NCBI GenBank assembly: GCA_015485335.1
Contig: WFTT01000066.1
Span: forward strand, 1 to 47,815
Origin: Robiginitomaculum sp.
GTDB taxonomy: Bacteria > Pseudomonadota > Alphaproteobacteria > Caulobacterales > Maricaulaceae
Length of the DNA stretch: 47,815 bases
Reading direction: 5' to 3'
Within the stretch, counting starts at the first letter, position 1. Each line of letters starts with the position of its first letter. This document shows positions 8,599-17,425 of the stretch, piece by piece. The position numbers were made by a program, and so were the translations under genes. The notes under the pieces are model-generated. The model did no database searches. It was not told the origin of the DNA and was given only the letters and a program-made list of their open reading frames with translations.

Positions 8599-9663
8599 AT
8601 GTCCAATTGCAATCATACCCAGATAGCTCCTTCTGCACAGGCACAAACACTGATGCATCAGGAGAGCTGGCAAGCACCAGCCTGTGTTGCCCGGCAAAGG
8701 CTGGCTAATGGTGATGTGATTGAGGCCTTGGGCGCGCGCCTTCGCGCCACGCCACCAGCCCTGGTGGTTACCTGTGCCCGCGGCAGTTCAGACAACGCGG
8801 CAAGCTATGCCAAATACCTGATTGAAACCCATATCGGTACCCCTACTCTGTCGGCGGCCCCATCTGTTAATTCGGTATACAATACTCATCAGAACATGGG
8901 GCATGTGCTATTTCTGGCCATTTCGCAATCGGGCAAAAGTCCAGACATTCTGGCGGCGGCCCAGGCTGCCAAAACCGGCGGCGCCCTGGTGGTTTGCCTG
9001 GTCAATGAAACAGCTTCACCTTTGGCGCAATTGGCAGACATTGTGATCCCCCTGCAGGCAGGGGCCGAGCGCAGCGTAGCCGCCACCAAGACCTTTATTA
9101 GCAGCCTGAGCGCCCTGGCCCATCTGGTGGCGGTTTGGGGACAAAATGCAGAACTGCTCGCGGGATTAAAGGCCCTGCCCGCCATATTAGAGCGCGCACT
9201 GGCCTGCGATTGGTCTGCGGCCATACCCATATTGGTATCCGCAAACAGCCTGTTTGTGGTTGGTCGCGGTCTGGGCCTGGGGGTAGCACAGGAGGCCGCG
9301 TTAAAATTTAAAGAAACCTGCAGCCTGCATGCCGAGGCGTTTAGCGCCGCCGAGGTCAAGCACGGCCCCATGACCCTGGTCAAAGAGGGGTTTCCGGTTT
9401 TGATATTCTCTACCCATGATGAAACCCAACCCAGCGTAGATGATGTGGCCAGCGCCTTTATCATGCGCGGGGCGCGGGTATTGTCGGCGGGACATATTTA
9501 TGACGGTGCATTGGCGCTAAGCACAGCTCCTTGCGCAGTGGCGGAACTGCGGCCGCTGGTACTTATTCAGTCTTTTTATAATTTTGTGAACGCCCTGGCG
9601 CTGGCCCGTGGCCAAAATCCGGACCATCCCCCCTTTTTAAACAAGGTGACGGAGACTTTGTGA
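8599..9663 (+). CDS. nagB-II: Glucosamine-6-phosphate deaminase, SIS-domain type (NagB-II)
   Basis: A tandem SIS-domain isomerase like the second half of GlmS but without the glutaminase domain. It converts GlcN-6-P to fructose-6-P and ammonia. Sugar-phosphate motifs: TCARGSSDNAASYAKYLIE (first SIS), FLAISQSGKSPDILAAA, AERSVAATKTFISSLSALA, and KFKETCSLHAEAFSAAEVKHGP in the second SIS domain. MHQESWQAPACVARQ near the N-terminus is the usual beginning of the NagB-II family. I favour the ATG at 8599 (354 residues); the ATG at 8653 is also possible. Its stop overlaps the start of nagA, and the pair forms the standard GlcNAc-6-P to Fru-6-P step of the locus. Confidence 0.9.
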   Translation: MSNCNHTQIAPSAQAQTLMHQESWQAPACVARQRLANGDVIEALGARLRATPPALVVTCARGSSDNAASYAKYLIETHIGTPTLSAAPSVNSVYNTHQNMGHVLFLAISQSGKSPDILAAAQAAKTGGALVVCLVNETASPLAQLADIVIPLQAGAERSVAATKTFISSLSALAHLVAVWGQNAELLAGLKALPAILERALACDWSAAIPILVSANSLFVVGRGLGLGVAQEAALKFKETCSLHAEAFSAAEVKHGPMTLVKEGFPVLIFSTHDETQPSVDDVASAFIMRGARVLSAGHIYDGALALSTAPCAVAELRPLVLIQSFYNFVNALALARGQNPDHPPFLNKVTETL

Positions 9664-10838
9664 GCATGAAGGCGATCATCAACGCATGTGTAATGACGCC
9701 GGATGGCTTTGTGGACGGGCAAAGCGTACTCTTTGAGAATGACCGTATTGTAACGGTTTGCGACAATGCGGACCGCCCCGCTGGCGTGCTGATTGATGGC
9801 GATCTGGGCGGCATGATGCTGGTACCGGGCTTTATTGACGTACAGGTCAATGGCGGCGGTGGGGTTTTGTTTAACGACAGCCCCACTGTGGACGCCATTG
9901 CCGCCATTGGCGAAGCCCATCGCCAATTTGGAACCACCGGTTTTTTTCCCACCCTGATCAGTGATGATTTACAGGTTATGAAACACGCCATTAAGGCCGT
10001 GGACGACGCTATCGAAGCAGGTGTGCCCGGCGTTTTGGGCATTCATCTGGAGGGGCCATTTCTGAACCCGGAAAAGTCCGGCGTGCATGATCTGTCTAAA
10101 TTCATGCGCATTGGTGCCGAAGATGTGGCCTTAATGGCGAGTTTGCAGCGCGGTAAAACCATTGTGACCCTGGCCCCTGAGATGACCACGCCGGCGATGA
10201 TCGACGCCCTGCATCAACATGGCGTCATTGTTTCGGCGGGTCATACCCAGGCCAGTTATGAAGAAACCTGCACGGCGCTGAACGCAGGATTGCGTGGCTT
10301 TACCCACCTTTTTAACGCCATGCGCCCGATGACCAGCCGCCAGCCCGGCATTATTGCCGCCGCGCTGGAAGACCCTCGTGGCTGGTGCGGCATCATTGCC
10401 GATGGCTATCATGTACATCCGGCCATGTTACGACTGGCCATACGGGCAAAAGCAGAAGAGCAGATATTTCTGGTAACGGATGCCATGCCCAGTGTTGGCG
10501 CCACCCACAAGGGATTTTCTCTGGGTGCAACGGATATAGCCGTGGCCAATGGCAGGTGTATGACCGGCGATGGAACCCTGGCCGGGTCTGATCTGGATAT
10601 GATCAGCGCAGTACGCAATACCATGAAATTTCTGGACGTGGATCTGTCACAGGCGGTGCGCATGGCCAGCCATGTGCCCGCGCGCTTTGTCCACCTTCAC
10701 CAGCAGGTGGGGCAGATCCACCCGGGTTTACAGGCCGATTTCATTGCCCTGTCGGCGCAATACGAGGTTATTCATGCCTGGGTAAAAGGGGAAATGATGT
10801 TTGGTCAAACCCACAAAAGCAAAGCCGCCATTGCCTGA
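9660..10838 (+). CDS. nagA: N-acetylglucosamine-6-phosphate deacetylase
   Basis: An amidohydrolase that removes acetate from GlcNAc-6-P, 392 residues, close to usual family length. Seen: LVPGFIDVQVNGGGG, the metal-binding Glu in HLEGPFLNPEKSG (E131), VSAGHTQASYEE, GLRGFTHLFNAM with a metal His, IADGYHVHP, catalytic Asp in LVTDAMPSVGA, and AGSDLDMISAVRN. The GTG at 9660 overlaps the deaminase stop and has GGAG at suitable distance; the ATG at 9666 is the alternative. In this pathway it acts both on kinase-made GlcNAc-6-P and on GlcNAc-6-P released by MurQ, so it joins the two sugar branches. Confidence 0.95.
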   Translation: MSMKAIINACVMTPDGFVDGQSVLFENDRIVTVCDNADRPAGVLIDGDLGGMMLVPGFIDVQVNGGGGVLFNDSPTVDAIAAIGEAHRQFGTTGFFPTLISDDLQVMKHAIKAVDDAIEAGVPGVLGIHLEGPFLNPEKSGVHDLSKFMRIGAEDVALMASLQRGKTIVTLAPEMTTPAMIDALHQHGVIVSAGHTQASYEETCTALNAGLRGFTHLFNAMRPMTSRQPGIIAAALEDPRGWCGIIADGYHVHPAMLRLAIRAKAEEQIFLVTDAMPSVGATHKGFSLGATDIAVANGRCMTGDGTLAGSDLDMISAVRNTMKFLDVDLSQAVRMASHVPARFVHLHQQVGQIHPGLQADFIALSAQYEVIHAWVKGEMMFGQTHKSKAAIA

Positions 10839-10860
10839 CCCTGTACCGGCCGCCTGGGCA

Positions 10861-11601
10861 CTAAGCCAAATGCTTGTTTTCCAGGTTCATGACAAAATCA
10901 TACCGATCACCGCGATAAACAGACCGGGTCAGCTCAATCGGTGTGCCATCCTGAAGATAAGTACGTCGTTCAATGCGTAAGACTTCGCTGTTTTCTTCAA
11001 CCGACAGCAAGCCGGCCTCGGTAGGATTGGCCAGCGAGGCCCGCACCTTTTGCGTGCCTTTGATCGGACGATTTCCCTTGGTCTCCAGCGCCTGATACAG
11101 CGATTCAGAAATTTCGGAGATTTCCGGCAATAATTTTGCCGGCACAATGGCGTGTTCTATGGCCAGAGGGTGGCCATCCGACAGACGCACCCGCCCAAGG
11201 CGCACCACTTTATCCGCCTGCGATATTTTTAAAACGCTGGCTTCTTCTACGGTCGGGGTGCCATAGGCCTTCATGATCCAGATGGCATCTGGATTATGCC
11301 CTTGATTATAGGCACTGTCAGTAAACCCGCTGAGGCTAGAGCCCAGCTGTGTCATCCGGGGCAGTACAAATGTCCCCATGCCCTGTTTGCGCTGGATAAC
11401 GTTATCTTTGGCCAGCTTGTCCAGCGCCTTGCGGATGGTCACACGGGAGGTACCAGTCATGGCGCACAAATCGCGCTCTGGCGGCAAGGCTTCACCAACC
11501 GCCAGCTTGTTGTCGGTGATATAGGCGTGAATGCTGTTCGCAATTTGAATATATAGGGGGGTGGTTTTCCCGTTGTCGCGACTGATTTTACTCAATTCCA
11601 T
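10861..11601 (-). CDS. nagR: GntR/HutC-family regulator, NagR-like
   Basis: The N-terminal winged helix-turn-helix runs about residues 8-75: TTPLYIQIANSIHAYI, PPERDLCAMTGTSRVTIRKAL, VIQRKQGMGTFV. It is followed by a UTRA effector domain (VVRLGRVRLSDGHPLAIEHAIVP, LRIERRTYLQDGTPIELTRSVYRGDRYDF). HutC-subfamily members NagR, YvoA and DasR sense GlcN-6-P or GlcNAc-6-P and recognise TGGT-containing half sites. Such half sites recur in the surrounding promoter gaps, so this protein is the likely regulator of the whole murein/GlcNAc locus. The ATG at 11601 starts right before the HTH; a TTG at 11637 is less likely. A TGGTTACCA palindrome at 11648-11656, upstream, may serve autoregulation. Confidence 0.9.
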   Translation of the reverse strand: MELSKISRDNGKTTPLYIQIANSIHAYITDNKLAVGEALPPERDLCAMTGTSRVTIRKALDKLAKDNVIQRKQGMGTFVLPRMTQLGSSLSGFTDSAYNQGHNPDAIWIMKAYGTPTVEEASVLKISQADKVVRLGRVRLSDGHPLAIEHAIVPAKLLPEISEISESLYQALETKGNRPIKGTQKVRASLANPTEAGLLSVEENSEVLRIERRTYLQDGTPIELTRSVYRGDRYDFVMNLENKHLA

Positions 11602-11741
11602 AGGTGAAACCCAGTTTGTGTTTGAGCCTGAACCCAAAGCAAATATGTGGTTACCAGTGAAGACGAGACTATCACCGATTGCATAAGATGCAATGTAACT
11701 GTTGTCGCATATGGCCTATCTTCGTGGAATGTCTTCATTTC

Positions 11742-13127
11742 CTACCCGCCCAGATCAAAGACCAGACCGGGGTTCAGAATATTGTGCGGGTCCAGCGTCT
11801 TCTTCAAGGTTTTCATTAAGGCGATTTCCGCCGCACTGCGGCTCTGGTCCAGCCATGCCTTTTTCTCAAAACCAATGCCATGTTCTGCCGATATAGAGCC
11901 GCCCACCATCCGTAAAGGCTCATAAATGGCCCGGTCTGCAAGGGCGCGCGCGTTTTCATCCTGGGCATGGGCCTGGACAAAGAAATGCAGATTACCATCA
12001 CCAATATGGCCCAATACATGAAGAACGGCATTTGGCAGGTTAGCCTTTAAATGTTCCTGGACCTGCGCAACATAAGTTTGCATTTTTGTGATGGGCAGGC
12101 TGATATCATAAAGATAGACTGGTTTTGGCCGTAAAATGACATCAAAATCATCTCGTATTGCCCACAGTGCCTGATGCTCGCTTTCTGATTTTGGCAGCAC
12201 CGCATCCACAATAAGACCATTTTCAAAGGCTGTTTCAATCACCTCCAAAAACCGTTCCGAATCGCGCCTCGCATCATTGCCATGACATTCCAGCAAGACA
12301 TAAAACTCATGCCCCGTATCCATGGGCGCGCGGTGCGCCCCGGGGACGGTAACGGCACGCACATAATCACCCCACATCACTTCAAACGCCGACAATGTGG
12401 TGCCGGTCTGGCTTCTGAAATGGTTGAGCAGGCGCGGCACCGCGGTAAAATTCGCCAGCGCCACCAAAGCAGTATTTTTTGTGGTGGATAAGGGCATCAG
12501 GCGCACCACCATCCGGGTAATGACCCCCAAAGTACCTTCTGTACCAATGAATAATTGTTTCAGATCATAGCCGGCATTGTTTTTCAGCATGGTATTCATG
12601 GAGGAAATAATGGTGCCATCGGCCAGTACCGCCTCCAGCCCCAGCACCATGGAACGCGCCATCCCATAACGCAGCACATTCACCCCGCCTGCATTGGTGG
12701 CCAGATTACCGCCCAGTGTGCATGACCCTCTGGCCCCAAGATCCAGCGGCAGAAACAGCCCCTTGTCCTGCACTGCCTGTTGTACGGTTTCCAATATGGC
12801 GCCAGCCTGAATGATGGCCGTACCGGCAATTGGATCGATCTCTTCAATCGCATTCATTCGCTCGGTAGAAAGGATGATATCATCCGCACAGCTTTGCGTA
12901 CCCTGCACACACGTGGTTTTACCCCCCTGGGTGACCACGCTTTGGCCATGCGCATGGCACAGCGCCAAAACGACGGAGACCTCTTGCGTATTGGCGGGGC
13001 GAACCAGTGCCTTGGCCCGGCTTGGACTTTGATCCCAATAACTGGTGACGCGCTCGGCCACGGCCTCGCGGTCCAGCACCGCCCCCGCCCCCAACACCTG
13101 CTTCAGGCTTGCAACAATATCAGCCAT
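11742..13127 (-). CDS. FAD-linked D-2-hydroxyacid (D-lactate) dehydrogenase
   Basis: A GlcD/Dld-type flavoprotein. The FAD_binding_4 (PCMH) domain covers about residues 30-210: ALVRPANTQEVSVVLALCH, TQGGKTTCVQG, LDLGARGSCTLGGNLATNAGG, LKNNAGYDLKQLFIGTEGTLGVIT. The FAD-oxidase C domain follows, with VLGHIGDGNLHFFV and the terminal GSISAEHGIGFEKKAWL and DPHNILNPG motifs. It oxidises D-lactate or a similar D-2-hydroxyacid to the 2-oxoacid. Its start (ATG at 13127, GGAA upstream) overlaps the end of murQ by 8 bp, so the two are translationally coupled. MurQ releases D-lactate, and this enzyme would convert it to pyruvate. The substrate is inferred from this coupling. Confidence 0.9.
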   Translation of the reverse strand: MADIVASLKQVLGAGAVLDREAVAERVTSYWDQSPSRAKALVRPANTQEVSVVLALCHAHGQSVVTQGGKTTCVQGTQSCADDIILSTERMNAIEEIDPIAGTAIIQAGAILETVQQAVQDKGLFLPLDLGARGSCTLGGNLATNAGGVNVLRYGMARSMVLGLEAVLADGTIISSMNTMLKNNAGYDLKQLFIGTEGTLGVITRMVVRLMPLSTTKNTALVALANFTAVPRLLNHFRSQTGTTLSAFEVMWGDYVRAVTVPGAHRAPMDTGHEFYVLLECHGNDARRDSERFLEVIETAFENGLIVDAVLPKSESEHQALWAIRDDFDVILRPKPVYLYDISLPITKMQTYVAQVQEHLKANLPNAVLHVLGHIGDGNLHFFVQAHAQDENARALADRAIYEPLRMVGGSISAEHGIGFEKKAWLDQSRSAAEIALMKTLKKTLDPHNILNPGLVFDLGG

Positions 13128-14004
13128 AGTTTCCAAGGCTTAGGGCCTGGCGCAGATTGCCATCTGCCTTAATCAACAGACGTTCACTTTGCGCCTGACT
13201 GGCCCCCAGTGCCATTAAAACTGCGCATTTTATATTCAGATTGGCTTTTTTCAGGGCGCTCTTGGCCACCGCTTGGTTACAACCGGTTATCTGGCAAATC
13301 ATCCCCACGGCACGTTCTTCCAGTTTCTGGTTAGACACCACCATATCCACCATAAGGCCTTTATAAACCCGGCCCAACCGGGTCATGATGGCTGTGGAAA
13401 GCATATTCAAAATCACTTTTTGCGAGGTGCCCGCCTTCATACGGGTTGAACCGGCAATCAGCTCGCATCCGGTTTGCGCCAGCAAAGTATGGTCAACTTT
13501 GGCGGATATGGGGGAACCCGGATTGTTGACGACCCCTATGGTGAGCGCCCCCCGCGCCTTGGCTTCGCTGAGTGCGCCCAGGGTAAAGGGCGTCCGGCCG
13601 CTGGCCGCAACGCCAATAACCACATCATTCTTGCCAATTGCGGCGGCAAGGATTTGTTCGTGGCCATCACTGGAAATGTCTTCGGCCCGTTCCGAACTCA
13701 TGGTCAGGGCCTTCATACCCCCGGCCATGCAGAAAACCAGACGATCATGGGGCCAGCCAAAGGTCGGCCCCAGTTCAGCACCATCCTGAACTGCCAGTCG
13801 CCCTGACGTCCCCGCCCCGGCATAAACCAGACGCCCCTGCCCGTTTAGCCGTTTTGCGGCCTCCTCGGCCGTGATCGCCAATTCATCGATGACTGGTTTC
13901 ACCGCGGCCATGGCCGCCAACTGTCCTTCATACATGGCTTCCACCATGTCGCGGGTGGACCATTGATCAAAATCACCAAAGCGCCGGCTTACCATTTCAG
14001 TCAT
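13120..14004 (-). CDS. murQ: N-acetylmuramic acid 6-phosphate etherase
   Basis: MurQ cleaves the lactyl ether of MurNAc-6-P to give GlcNAc-6-P and D-lactate. The SIS fold shows GRLVYAGAGTSGRLAVQDGAE followed by LGPTFGWP, with E77 aligning to the catalytic Glu of E. coli MurQ, then VVIGVAASGRTPFTLGAL, GVVNNPGSPI, GCELIAGSTRMKAGTSQKVILNMLST and YKGLMVDMV. At 294 residues it is normal length. The N-terminal consensus region is a little divergent (TEMVSRRFGDFDQWSTRDMVEAMY). It heads the operon murQ-dehydrogenase, with nagR after them on the same strand, and is divergent from the SSS transporter gene. Its presence marks the locus as specific for murein, not only chitin. Confidence 0.96.
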   Translation of the reverse strand: MTEMVSRRFGDFDQWSTRDMVEAMYEGQLAAMAAVKPVIDELAITAEEAAKRLNGQGRLVYAGAGTSGRLAVQDGAELGPTFGWPHDRLVFCMAGGMKALTMSSERAEDISSDGHEQILAAAIGKNDVVIGVAASGRTPFTLGALSEAKARGALTIGVVNNPGSPISAKVDHTLLAQTGCELIAGSTRMKAGTSQKVILNMLSTAIMTRLGRVYKGLMVDMVVSNQKLEERAVGMICQITGCNQAVAKSALKKANLNIKCAVLMALGASQAQSERLLIKADGNLRQALSLGNYG

Positions 14005-14035
14005 CTGTCATCCCATTTTGGCTTACTGGTTTGAG

Positions 14036-14076
14036 AATACCATTCAGGTCGCTAGTAATACCATTATTGCATACCA
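14036..14076. promoter_or_regulatory. Putative NagR operator cluster (three AATACCA-type heptamers)
   Basis: On the minus strand this reads TGGTATG (14076-14070), TGGTATT (14063-14057) and TGGTATT (14042-14036), with spacers of 6 and 14 bp. The spacing differs from the 11-bp pairs elsewhere. The cluster sits directly upstream of murQ in the 253-bp gap shared with the SSS transporter gene. TGGT at 14027 with ACCA at 14039 also forms a short dyad. The rest of the gap contains a perfect 12-bp palindrome CCGCGATCGCGG at 14133-14144 of unknown meaning. Confidence 0.55.
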
Positions 14077-14257
14077 CTGGAGATTGATATACGTTAGAAT
14101 CTTATTTTAGGGGAATTTTTTCTTAGACTATACCGCGATCGCGGGATAATCGTGATCCGGTTCCTGCTGGGCCGTTGCGCTTAATCTCGCCACGCTCGCA
14201 TAGGGCCTAATGGTTGTGCTGTGAAAAACCAGCTGTAAGAGATTCGGGTGAGTATAT

Positions 14258-15808
14258 ATGGCAAATAGCTTTGCTCTGTTGGATTGGCTGACCATTGGGG
14301 GGTATGTCGGCCTGTTGGTGCTGTTAGGTTGGTTTTTTTCGCGGAGAAAATCTGAAAATTCGAGAGATTATTTTCTGGGCGGCAACACGATGCCCTATTG
14401 GGTGGTGGCGGTCTCTGTACTGGCCACCTCACAATCGGCGGCCACATTTCTGGGTGGGCCGGACCAGGGCTATCGGGGCGATTATACGTACCTGTCGACC
14501 AATATCGGCACCATTTTGGCGGCCCTCTTTGTTGCCAGAGTACTGATCCCCAGATTCTATGCGTTGAAAGTCACCACGGTGTACGAGCTGTTGGGTCACC
14601 GATTTAACGCCAACACCATGCGAGCCGCAGGTGCGATGTATCTGGTGGGGCGCGTATTTGCCAGCGGCTCGCGCCTGTTTCTGGCGGCCATTGCCGTCTC
14701 CATGATCCTTTTTTCCAATATTGACGCGCAAAGCATTATTATCGCCGCTTTTTTAATGATGGCTCTGGGCTTTCTGGTTACCTTTCTTGGCGGCATTAAT
14801 TCCGTAATCTGGAGCGACCTGATCCAGTTTATTATTTATGTTGCATCCGCAGGGGCGGTATTGTTTGTGCTGTGGAAAGCCATTCCGGTCCCCGCCGACG
14901 AAGTGCTAAGCGCCCTGCGCCACACGCCGGAGGGGCAGAACAAGTTGCAACTTTTCAACTTTGCTTTTGATTTTTCAAAGCCCTTCACCATGCTTTCCAT
15001 TGTCACCGGGCTAACCCTTTTATCCATAGGCAGTTTTGGCCTGGACCAAGACATGACCCAACGGGTACTGACCTGCAAGAATGAAAAAGATGGCGCCCGG
15101 GCCCTGCTCATATCGGCGGTAGTAGCCATTCCTGTGGTCTGGCTGTTTGTTTCCATTGGCCAGCTGTTATACATTTTTTACGAACGTCCAGACCTGATGG
15201 GGCATGGGATTGCCAGCGCCGTTACGCGCACGTTTGACGGCGAAAAAATCACCATTTTCATGCATTATATTCTCAATGAATTGCCTGCCGGCATGCGCGG
15301 TCTGGTGACTGTTGGCGTGGTTGCCGCCGCCGTTTCCACCATCAATTCGGGGCTGAACTCCATGTCGTCGGTCATTGTCGAGGACTTTTACAAACCCTGG
15401 CGTGAACGGCGAGACACAGTGCCAGAACGGCATTATGTGCGGGCCGGCCAAATTTCCATGGGGCTGGTTGGCATTGCCCTGTTTCTGATGGCCGTGCTCA
15501 GTTTTTACTGGCAGCGCTACACCAATATGCCTTTACTGGAATTTGCCCTCTCGGTCATGGTGTTTTCCTATTCAGGTCTGTTGGGGGTGTATTTTACCGT
15601 CATCTTTACCAAACGTGGCTCACATACCTCTGTCTTGTGGGCACTGGCGGCGGGCTTTGCGGTCACCCTGATGCAACAGGATTATATTGTCGACAGCCTG
15701 CATTTACCGCAAATGTTCAAAGGCCTGGCCTTTACGTGGAAGCTATGCATCGGCACGCTTATTGCCTTTTTGATCTGTATGGCCGGTAATGACCATAAAA
15801 AAGCCTGA
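14258..15808 (+). CDS. Sodium:solute symporter (SSS family)
   Basis: A 516-residue membrane protein with about 13 hydrophobic segments. It begins FALLDWLTIGGYVGLLVLLGWFFSRRK and continues with NSRDYFLGGNTMPYWVVAVSVLATSQS, the classical SSS start. Also present are FLGGINSVIWSDLIQFIIY in TM5-6, SIGSFGLDQDMTQRVLTCKN, and VAAAVSTINSGLNSMSSVIVEDFYKPW, the family sodium-site region. The ATG at 14258 has GGGTGAG upstream. The divergent partner is murQ, with operator-like heptamers between them, so the likely cargo is MurNAc, GlcNAc or a related amino sugar taken up with sodium. The substrate is inference; it could also carry a released amino acid. The serine hydrolase follows 17 bp downstream in the same operon. 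Confidence 0.9.
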   Translation: MANSFALLDWLTIGGYVGLLVLLGWFFSRRKSENSRDYFLGGNTMPYWVVAVSVLATSQSAATFLGGPDQGYRGDYTYLSTNIGTILAALFVARVLIPRFYALKVTTVYELLGHRFNANTMRAAGAMYLVGRVFASGSRLFLAAIAVSMILFSNIDAQSIIIAAFLMMALGFLVTFLGGINSVIWSDLIQFIIYVASAGAVLFVLWKAIPVPADEVLSALRHTPEGQNKLQLFNFAFDFSKPFTMLSIVTGLTLLSIGSFGLDQDMTQRVLTCKNEKDGARALLISAVVAIPVVWLFVSIGQLLYIFYERPDLMGHGIASAVTRTFDGEKITIFMHYILNELPAGMRGLVTVGVVAAAVSTINSGLNSMSSVIVEDFYKPWRERRDTVPERHYVRAGQISMGLVGIALFLMAVLSFYWQRYTNMPLLEFALSVMVFSYSGLLGVYFTVIFTKRGSHTSVLWALAAGFAVTLMQQDYIVDSLHLPQMFKGLAFTWKLCIGTLIAFLICMAGNDHKKA

Positions 15809-15825
15809 ACGGGAGTCTGACTGCT

Positions 15826-17412
15826 TTGAAAACCGCTTTGAATCGTCCTTTTGTTTTTCTGCTAGTCGCCCTTGTGTGCGCTCCCCTCACCCTGGTCCAT
15901 GCCGCCGACACAAAGGCGTTAAGCCCTGATCAGATCCGGGCCGTGGCCGAAGCGGCCATAGAGACCTTTGACACACCAGGCATTGCCATTGGCGTGGTTC
16001 AGGGCGGCAAGGTGCGCTTTGTTGGCGGTTTTGGCCAGCGCGATCGCGAACACGCCAGGCCGGTTGATGAAGATACGCTTTTTCGCATTGCCTCAACCAC
16101 AAAGGCATTTACCTCGGCGGCGCTGGCGGTGCTGGTAGACGAAGGCAGGCTGCATTGGGATGATCGGGTGATAGATTATCTGCCGGGCTTTCGCATGTCT
16201 GATCCGTGGGTAACGCGCGAATTTACCATCCGGGACTTGTTGACCCATCGCAGCGGCCTTGGGCGCGGAGCGGGTGATCTGATGCTCTGGCCCGAACCAT
16301 CGGGATTTTCCCGCCAGGAGATCATTTTCAATCTGCGTTATCTGAAACCGGTTACCAGCTTTCGCAGCCGTTATGCCTATGACAATCTGCTCTATATCGT
16401 TGCCGGCGAGGTGGTGGCCCGGACCAGTGGCACGTCATATGAAAATTTTGTGCAAACCCGCATTTTAGACCCGCTGGGCATGGGTTGTTTTGCTGGTCAG
16501 ATAGCAAAGCAAGATTTGCGTAATGTAGCCATTCCCTATGGTTTGATCGAAGATAAAATTCAACCCATCCCCCGCAACCAGATCAGCGGCGCCATTACCG
16601 CCTCGCAGCCCGCAGGCGGGCTGGTGTGTAATGCACGGGGCATGGCCACTTGGATGCTAACCCAGCTGAACGGCGGCAAAGGGCCAAATGGCACCCGTAT
16701 TTTCAGCAAGAGACAACGTAATGAAATGTGGAAATCACAAACCATTTTGCGAGTGTCTTCGCTGGAACGAAAACTGGATAATACCCATTTCAAGACCTAT
16801 GCGTTGGGCTGGCGCAAGGATGATGTGCATGGCCATGAAGTCATCTCCCACACCGGTACACTGTCGGGCATGCAGGCTTATGTAACCCTGGTGCCCGAAC
16901 TGGATAATCTGGGCATAGTAATCCTGAATAATGGCTCAAACTATGGGGCGCGCAATGCCGTAATGCAAAGCATCCTAGGCGCCTATATGGGCCAGCCAGA
17001 GCGCGACTGGGTGGATTTTTACAAACAGCGTCAACTGGCGGCGGCCCAACGCAAACAGGCCCAAAAGAAGACCAAAGGCTGGCAGGGATCGGGCACGGTA
17101 TTGCGCCCCCTTGGTGATTATGCGGGGCTGTATAAAGACCCCTGGTTCGGCCTGGTGGATATCTCCAGACGAAAAAAAGGCCTGCGTTTTACCGCCCACA
17201 AGTCGGTCAATTTAAAAGGCTGGCTGGAACCCTTTGATCAAAATACCTTTATCGTGCGCTGGGATGATCGCGGTTTTGGTGCCGATGCCTATGCGCGTTT
17301 TGAAACCGATTTTAAAGGCAATATTGCTGGCCTGACCATGCGCCTTGTGGACCCGGATGCGGATTTCAGCTTTGATTTTCAGGATCTGAACTTCACCCGC
17401 ATAGACGATTGA
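15826..17412 (+). CDS. Exported serine hydrolase, beta-lactamase/DD-peptidase fold
   Basis: A class C beta-lactamase-related hydrolase (Beta-lactamase/AmpC fold). It has a signal peptide (NRPFVFLLVALVCAPLTLVHA), the catalytic SxxK in LFRIASTTKAFTSAALA, the second-motif Tyr in SRYAYDNLLYIVAGEV (YxN), and HTGTLSGMQAYVTLVPE as the third-motif region (HTG replacing KTG, usual in this group). A C-terminal beta domain (about residues 410-525, DYAGLYKDPWFGLVDI...) resembles DUF3471. Relatives include D-aminopeptidases and DD-carboxypeptidases. Next to a murein sugar locus a role in trimming D-Ala or other D-amino acids from muropeptides is plausible. The start is a TTG at 15826 with GGGAG upstream, just after the symporter stop. 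Confidence 0.85.
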   Translation: MKTALNRPFVFLLVALVCAPLTLVHAADTKALSPDQIRAVAEAAIETFDTPGIAIGVVQGGKVRFVGGFGQRDREHARPVDEDTLFRIASTTKAFTSAALAVLVDEGRLHWDDRVIDYLPGFRMSDPWVTREFTIRDLLTHRSGLGRGAGDLMLWPEPSGFSRQEIIFNLRYLKPVTSFRSRYAYDNLLYIVAGEVVARTSGTSYENFVQTRILDPLGMGCFAGQIAKQDLRNVAIPYGLIEDKIQPIPRNQISGAITASQPAGGLVCNARGMATWMLTQLNGGKGPNGTRIFSKRQRNEMWKSQTILRVSSLERKLDNTHFKTYALGWRKDDVHGHEVISHTGTLSGMQAYVTLVPELDNLGIVILNNGSNYGARNAVMQSILGAYMGQPERDWVDFYKQRQLAAAQRKQAQKKTKGWQGSGTVLRPLGDYAGLYKDPWFGLVDISRRKKGLRFTAHKSVNLKGWLEPFDQNTFIVRWDDRGFGADAYARFETDFKGNIAGLTMRLVDPDADFSFDFQDLNFTRIDD

Positions 17413-17425
17413 TGCCCATACGGAT

